From assembly GCA_020205615.1 (NCBI GenBank), contig CM035153.1:92284792-92348791 (forward strand): a DNA stretch of 64,000 bases, read 5' to 3'. This document shows positions 57,446-64,000 of the stretch, in pieces (the first letter of the stretch is position 1; each line of letters starts with the position of its first letter). Under the pieces are notes generated by a model. That model saw only the letters and a program-made list of their open reading frames with translations. It made no database searches and had not been told where the DNA came from. A program made the translations under genes and the position numbers. This stretch comes from Panax quinquefolius. Its lineage: Eukaryota; Streptophyta; Magnoliopsida; Apiales; Araliaceae.

Positions 57446-60188
57446 TGTGACACCCCCAAAATAGGTCCATTCCATCCAACCCATTCTGAGTCGCCAAATA
57501 CATGGTACAGAAATAACTACAACTTTATTATTACAACATATAAACTGTGAGTTAAATATACGAGATATTGCCATCTAGACAATATCCACACGCAAATAAA
57601 TCCCCATCATAATTATTGATACATTATTTTACAAAAATGGTGAGGACTACTAAACAACTCTCTCTAACCTTCATTCCATACCCCGACTAGTACTTTCTAC
57701 ATTCTCGCCTCACGAGAAGAAAAATGGAACAACAAGGAAAAGGGTAAGCTCAACTAGCCCGGAAAGAATATTATGACTAAGATAATATACAACAAATTAT
57801 CGTTAGTCTTCAACGAGGAAAAATCTAATAGAATCTGATAGACAACCAGGTTTTAAATCAACAATCAAGAATGGGAACAACAATTCATTAGAAGAGTTAA
57901 GTAGAGAATGCAAACTACTATCTTCTATATATGAATTTAAAAGTTCATCGTCGATATTTTATCCTATAACATCAATCAATATACATCCGGAATCAAATAT
58001 TCATCTTTGCACTACTGAGCCAAAGATATTCATCGATTAATCATGTTCATCTAAACACTGCTCATCTTTGCACTCTTGGCCAAAGATATTCTTCAAATCA
58101 TTCATCTTTTGCACTACTGTGCCAAAGATATTCCATAATATCATCATTTAAGATCAAGATGATGAAAATATTTTTAAAGAAACGAATCCGGAAACAAAAT
58201 GACAAGGATTAAGGATTAAGGATTAGTACTTTGTTTTATCCACGCCAAAAATACCTCAAAAATAATCATAGGGGTGTAAAATTCAAGAATGATCAAAACA
58301 TGGATACAATCAAAGCTAGTATCCGAATAGATATTTTAGAGCGAAAAAGAAAAAATTTTATTTTTGAATTGAATAGTCAAAGATTAAGTGAATAGTGCTT
58401 CGATATCGTGAATAAGTAACTCAGACACCAAAAGATAGAAATTCCACAAAAAACATCTTCACGTTTACATGAATAGTACTCGTGAATAGTAACTTTCGTG
58501 AATAGTAACTCATGAATAGTAACTCGTGAATAGTAACTCATGAATAGTAACCCAAACATGAAAAAGTTCCAAATTTGATAAAAAGTTCCAACCAATATTT
58601 CAAAGATAATGATATTGAAGAAATAATATCATTTGAGAAAGAAAATAACATCCACTTACCTCGAAAGAAAGATTTCTTACAGTTGAAACACCTTGGGATA
58701 TAGGCTATGACTTGAACTTGCACCGTATAGCAATACTCAAAGTATACTCAAAATACTCACATGAATACGCTCGATAATATAGAGAGAAAACTTGATTTAC
58801 GGTGTGATTTTCAATTCTAACCTAAGCACCTATTTATAAGAAATTCTTTAAAAACCCAAGCGAAAATTGAATATAATAATATTATATATAAACAAAATTC
58901 ATACGCCCACATCTTGAATCTAAATCCAGCCACCATGCACATGTTAAATATGCCTACAACATATAAAAAACGTTTTTCTTAAAAAAACATAATTAAAACT
59001 TCCAAAAATTAATTATTTCGGAGCTTCGGAACTTAAATAATTCATAATAAATAGCCCTTTTATCAGAAAATTCGAATCTCGCGACTTTTTATAGGAAATT
59101 CCATTATCTACAACTTTGCAGAAGGAAGTTTTTCCAAATTCCAAACAAAAATTAACCAAAATCCACAAACGAACGATTTTACAGGCTATAATCAAATTTC
59201 AGTCAATAAATGGGGTCCACCGACACACAAAACATGTGTTAATCATTTAATGCCACAAAAATACTCTTCCTCCTCATATACTCATATATCCCACATTCAT
59301 TATAAAAATATCACCGTTAATATATTATTAAAATAATATATTTAAATAAATTATTTTATCGAGAAAAGATAAAATATTAATTTTCAACAATTGTCACATT
59401 AAAATTTTCTCCATCTATATCCACATAAAATCAATATTTTCCTCATCATATAAATCAATAATTAATTATTCACAAATAATATTACAGAATCACGATCTTT
59501 GGCAACCAGCCGCTCTGGGAGAGGGGGGCTTTCGATAAGGATCTCTCTTTCTTGGCCTGCATGATTAGGTGATCAAACCTCTCCTTAAACGAGAACTTTC
59601 TAGACATTGCCAATAATGTTATCTAATAATATTATTCGGATAATATGAATTATTGCTTCGATAATGAAAAATCTTGTGTAATGACAATTGTTGAAACAAC
59701 AACAATATAAAATATCAACGCATAATTATTAAATCGATAAAATCTTTGACGAGTAATTCTTAACAATTATTGAGTAGTGTCTTCTTACGTAAGAATCAAT
59801 AATTGGTGCAATACCGTGTATCTTTATCGTTCAACAACAGCGTATTAGTGTGTTTTAACCACCGGGTATTCAATGGATAATCTTGATAACAACTTCTGTA
59901 GTTATTTATAAACAACTTATATTTGTCGTTTTCTTCATCCAATCGCTTTCCGTTATGGGGCCCACAAAAAGATGCGCAACCGTCGTGCATTTAATATTCC
60001 CGACGATCACGAATATTCCACGACCAAACGAATATTCCCAAACGATAATGAATATTTTATCATCACTTGCTTATTTAAAATATTTAGCATTTTACCCATA
60101 ACTAACCACATTAATCAAATCCACCCTTACTATTTCAAAATAATAAATAAAGGAAATTCCTTTTATTTAAAAATTTTGAGGTCTTACA
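57446..60188 (-). repeat. Solo LTR of a gypsy element inserted in gag of element D
   Basis: The plus strand begins TGTGACACCCCCAAAATAGG and ends GAGGTCTTACA, with a perfect 5-bp duplication CGCAG (57441-57445 and 60189-60193). 2743 bp. Contains the 16-bp array (58478-58553) and GCACTAC…CCAAAGATATTCAT repeats (58000-58130). Confidence 0.9.
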
Positions 60189-60229
60189 CGCAGGATGCTA
60201 GAATGTCTTTCGGAGAGGTAGCGGAGTAA
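60189..60229 (+). pseudogene. gag C-terminal end of element D
   Basis: Past the duplicated CGCAG the gag frame resumes as DARMSFGEVAE and ends with TAA at 60227-60229. No protease active site or any pol sequence follows before the PPT. Confidence 0.75.
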
Positions 60230-60437
60230 TGATTAAACAATATTTAAATTATGCGAGTAATTTTGTATAAATATCACTGTGAATTGTTTTCTTTTATGAA
60301 TCCAAGTCACATGTTAGAATATAAGACACAAATTATTATTGTGTTGATAATAATGAATTGATGCTATAACTTTAAAAGACTGTAGAGAATAAGAAAGCGG
60401 TGATTCAGAGGACATAATCCTTTGAAGGAGGGGTGAA
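60230..60437 (+). other. Short 3' non-coding stretch and polypurine tract of element D
   Basis: About 190 bp of AT-rich DNA, then TTTGAAGGAGGGGTGAA directly before the right LTR. Confidence 0.7.
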
Positions 60438-63400
60438 TGTAATAACCCGGGATTTCGAATAATCCAAATTTTACTAATAATTTTTTTTAATATTAATATT
60501 GACTTTTAATATTGTACTGTGTATCTGTGATACGAGTCTTGGGAATTGGTCGATTTGTGTATTGACTGAGAAACTAGAGTAGAGTTGTGCTTAACAGCTT
60601 TAGAAACCCTAACCCTAATTTTTGGATAGGGATTTTATAGAAAATATAAACAAAATAATTATATTGATAAGTACGTCTTTTTACCGTATTGAGATTTTGA
60701 TCAAGTGACTGATCGGATAAGGTTTAAAATTTATAAGCCCTAATAAGAGATTAGAAACCCTAATCTCGGGATTAAAAACCCTAATCTCGAGATTAGAAAC
60801 TCTAACGCATAGTTAGAAACCCTAATCATATGCCAAGAAACCCTAATTTTAAATCTGGGAATCCTAAACCCTAATTAGGAAACACTAATCCTAATTGGCA
60901 AGCCTCATGTGTTTATTAAACGTTAATATGATTAGGAAAATCTAATATAACTAGAAAACCCTAATTATAATTTAGAAATTTTAATTTTTCTAATTAAAAC
61001 CCTAATTAGAAATTTTGGAAACTAATATTTTAAAACCTAAGGGCTAGAACCTTAGGGTTAAACCCTAAGGGTTAAACCTTAAGGGTTAAACTTTAAGGGA
61101 TAAACCCTAAGGGTTTGGGAAATGTCAAGTATACCATTAAAATTTCATGTACAAAGACCAAAATGCGCTTTTTATATTTTTAAGTAGGTAACTTGTAAAA
61201 TTTCCAACACCTTTACTTGGTAACCTACTAATATTGACCTTGTGACTTCTAAAGTCCAGTAAATCAAGTGATCAGCCATGTGTTATATATCATAATATAT
61301 ATAGATTAGAGAGAGAGAGAGGGAGAGAGAGAGAGAAAGTGCATGTATTTGCTTATTTTGCTCTCAAGCTCTCACCAACTCTTGTTCTCTTTAACCCTCT
61401 AAAATTATTAAGTTACTCAGTCCCAAATACAACCTTTAGATAACTAAGATAAGTTAAGGAGAACAAGAATCAAAGATTAAGCTAGAAGGTATAAAACCCT
61501 ACTTCACTTTAATCTTGTATGCTTTGTCAAAATATGTGTTTATGTGTTTTTATAAGTGTTATAAGATGTTTTTAGATGATCTATGTAGATCCATCATGGA
61601 TCCATAGCATCAAAGTGCCTTAAAATGATGCTTTTCTAAAACTGTCCAAGAACAAATTTTGTGGTCTGACAAGCTAATGTCAGGGGCCACAGATCCTTGC
61701 TTGTTTATGATTTTTGTTGTTTTAAAGTTGTAATCTATACTCTGTCATGTTGTCTTTGACCTGGATGTGGATTTATAACCATTAAATGTCTAGATTTGTT
61801 GTTATTAATGGTTAAAACCCGTTGACCGGGCATGACCAGTCAAAATCTGGGCAACCAAGAAATTTGACAACCGAGTCTAACAACATATTTATACTCCTTG
61901 ATCTGTCAGTTGTTTTACTGTTTTGATTAAGTGTTGTATCCAACTTGTAGCTAGTTATGTGGACTCTAGATCCATGCTAGTAGATCTCTTAAACAACACA
62001 TAAGAAGTTTGTAATGAATGGTCAAACTAGACCATTTGATTACGGATAAACTTTCTGGGAATTCCTAGAAACTTTATGAACACCCTTTCTGACAGAGTTT
62101 GACCAAGTGATATATTTTGATTATGTTGTAGTTTGAATGAGTTCTTGGTATAACTGTTCCTTGACATGCGTACTATAGTTTTGAACCTTAATAACAACAT
62201 ATAGTCGACCAGAACACTAAGATTATTGAGCTTGAAAGTAGTACCTCGAGACTGTCGGGGTTTCTGGGTAACCCAGAAAACCCAGATGATGTCTGATAGC
62301 TACTTTGAAGCTCTGGATCTTGCAGAATTGTTGTTTTATGATCGAGATAATGCTTGATTGTTGTATTACTACATGTAGATTACATAATCGTTGCACAAGG
62401 TAGCCCAGAACATGATCAGACTGTGAATTAGAGTTGGTCAAACCATGACCCTTAAAAACTGACTCTCAGTGTTCTTAAGCACCATGAACACCTACAACGA
62501 CAGAAAGTGTCGCTATAGCCATTAGCGACGGTTTATTTAATTTCTAATTTCTGATTTTCCAAAAATTAATTAAAAATAGAAATAAATTCAAAAAAAAAAA
62601 CCAAAAATGATTTTAAAAATTATTTTAAATTATGAAAAATAATTTTTGACTATTTGGAATATTTTTCATTAATATTTATAATTATTTAAATATTAATGGT
62701 ATTTAATTTATTTAATTTTATATTAAATAAATTTGAGGAAAATGATTTTAATATTATAAAAATCATTTTAAATAAGAATAAAGTATTTAAAAATATTTTG
62801 AATTATATAAAGTAACTTTTAATATTTTTAGAGAATTTTCATTAATAATTTAATATTAATGATATTGGATTTATTTAATTATTATATTAAATAAATTAGA
62901 GAAAAATGATTTTAATATTATAAAAATTATTTTAAATGAGAATAAAGTGTTAAAAATATTTTGAATTATAAAATATAATTTTCAATATTTTTGGAGAATT
63001 CTCATTAATAAATTTATATTAATGGTATTAGATTTATTTAATTATTATGTTAAATAAATGAATTAAAAATGATTTTATTAATTTAAAATGAGAAAAATTA
63101 TTTTAAAATATTTTAAGTTATAATTGATGACTTTTAATATTTTGATGATAAATTCATTAATATTTAAATAATAATGGTGATGGTTTAAAAATTATTTTAA
63201 TTAATTTAAATATCATTTAAGTAGATTATTGATGATTTAAAATATTTTAAGTTATTAATAATAACTTTAATATTTTGACAAGTATAAAATTAATATTTTA
63301 TATTATTAAATATTAATGAAGATAAGATTATTTGATAATTAAATCATTTTAAAATGATTTAAGTGTTTGAAAAATTATTATAAATTATAATAATTGTTTA

Positions 63401-64000
63401 TTAATTATTAAAAGCTTCTGAAAAATATTATAAAGGATAATTAACTTATCTAAAATAATATTGAAGCTTAGAGACCAAATTTACTTAACAATAACTGTGT
63501 TAATTGTCGGATAGGATGACCAGAACACCGAGAATAGACCGAAGTCCAACTGAATTGACCTAGTTAGACTTGATAAGTGTTTATATAGGTTATAAACACT
63601 GATGTGGCAATGTGGTAATGTGCCTAGAAAAAGGTTTGACTGTAAATTACAGTGTTACGTGTTATGAAAATATTGTGCTAATTGTGAGACCGATATTATT
63701 GGTTATAGGACTTACAAACGCAAATAAGTTTATTGTGTAGCAATAATCAACGAAGAAGGCAAGTTTCCTTAACTCAACCGTGAGTTAATATTGTTCAATT
63801 ATTATGGTGGTTAATTTTTGTTAATTAGACTACGTCCAATAATTTATTGTTGATTATTCGCAGTTAGTGCATGCTTATTAATTTAAATTAAATTATTGAT
63901 TCTGAGAATATACTGGTAGAATAACTATTGTTGGATATTCACATCCGTAGAAGCTATTATTGATTTTAAATAGTACAGTTTAATTCTTTTTATTATTTAA
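60438..64000 (+). repeat. 3' LTR of element D (incomplete at window end)
   Basis: It begins TGTAATAACCCGGGATTTCG and follows the left LTR with substitutions and small indels to the window end; about 380 bp are expected beyond. It holds telomere-like words (60600-61117), a (GA)n run (61308-61336), the stem GTGTCGCTATAG…TAGCGACGG (62507-62531) and the AT array at about 62620-63370. The right-hand segment from about 63740 diverges from the left LTR. Confidence 0.87.

Larger units (their letters stand above)
35087..64000 (+). mobile_element. Ty3/gypsy element C: gag-only, giant-LTR, hosting CACTA 2 and element D; right end beyond window
   Basis: Left LTR 35087-40033, PBS, an extra upstream frame (40257-40439), gag (40986 to about 42120), CACTA 2 (42198-47124), PPT GGGAGGGTAAA and the start of the right LTR (47311-48483), which is broken by element D at 48484. 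Without CACTA 2 the internal region is only about 2.35 kb and has no protease, RT or integrase. LTR plus gag without pol matches the published TR-GAG type of non-autonomous plant elements. The two LTR starts look about 94-95% alike by eye. Confidence 0.85.
48484..64000 (+). mobile_element. Ty3/gypsy element D: gag-only, giant-LTR; right LTR runs off the window
   Basis: Left LTR 48484-52422, PBS, solo LTR insertion, extra upstream frame (55110-55794), gag (56339-60229, split by a second solo LTR), PPT GAAGGAGGGGTGAA and right LTR from 60438. After gag ends at a TAA (60229) only about 190 bp remain before the PPT, so protease, RT and integrase are wholly absent. The layout is the same as in element C. 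The LTRs look roughly 93-95% alike by eye in their first 300 bp. Confidence 0.88.

Overview
The window reads as intergenic, repeat-filled DNA of a flowering plant, most likely a eudicot. Evidence: Ty1/copia and Ty3/gypsy chromovirus-type polyproteins, LTRs primed by initiator-tRNA-Met-like and tRNA-Asp-like sites, CACTA (En/Spm) transposons starting CACTACTACAAAA, a Mutator-type MITE, and TTTAGGG-type motifs. I cannot name the species. I see no intact host gene, tRNA, rRNA, CRISPR array or organellar insert. Every host-like coding piece is a broken fragment carried inside a transposon.

Layout. (1) 1-1405: non-coding flank. (2) 1406-21748: a 20.3 kb CACTA element (TSD GCA) whose own cargo is pieces of a DEAH-box RNA helicase and a serine carboxypeptidase S28. 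A minus-strand gypsy chromovirus (3105 to about 19535) sits in the helicase piece, and a plus-strand copia element (5929-15046, TSD ATCTC) sits in the gypsy integrase: three nested levels. (3) 21752-26659: non-coding DNA with an LTR (22740-25537) and a 22-bp minisatellite. (4) 26660-35086: a truncated minus-strand gypsy element with recognisable gag, protease, RT, RNase H and part of integrase. Its gag is split by a 4.2 kb element (29936-34125, TSD GGTCC) built of LTR copies in both orientations. (5) 35087 to beyond the window: a gypsy element with a 4.9 kb LTR, a 151-bp MITE in that LTR, gag but no pol, and a second CACTA (42198-47124, TSD TTG) carrying pieces of Tudor-SN, an LRR receptor kinase and at least two other genes. 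(6) 48484 to beyond the window: a related gag-only gypsy element with 3.9 kb LTRs, inserted in the previous one's right LTR. It holds two solo LTRs with perfect TSDs (52560-55039, TATGT; 57446-60188, CGCAG).

The most interesting points are: two CACTA elements with related ends but different captured gene exons, several still flanked by splice sites; two gag-only, giant-LTR gypsy elements that share an extra reading frame between the primer-binding site and gag; a roughly 162-bp AT-rich periodic array inside those LTRs; and a short LTR-encoded peptide whose changes between families are largely synonymous.

All family assignments are by eye from motifs. Similarity statements are visual estimates, not alignments.
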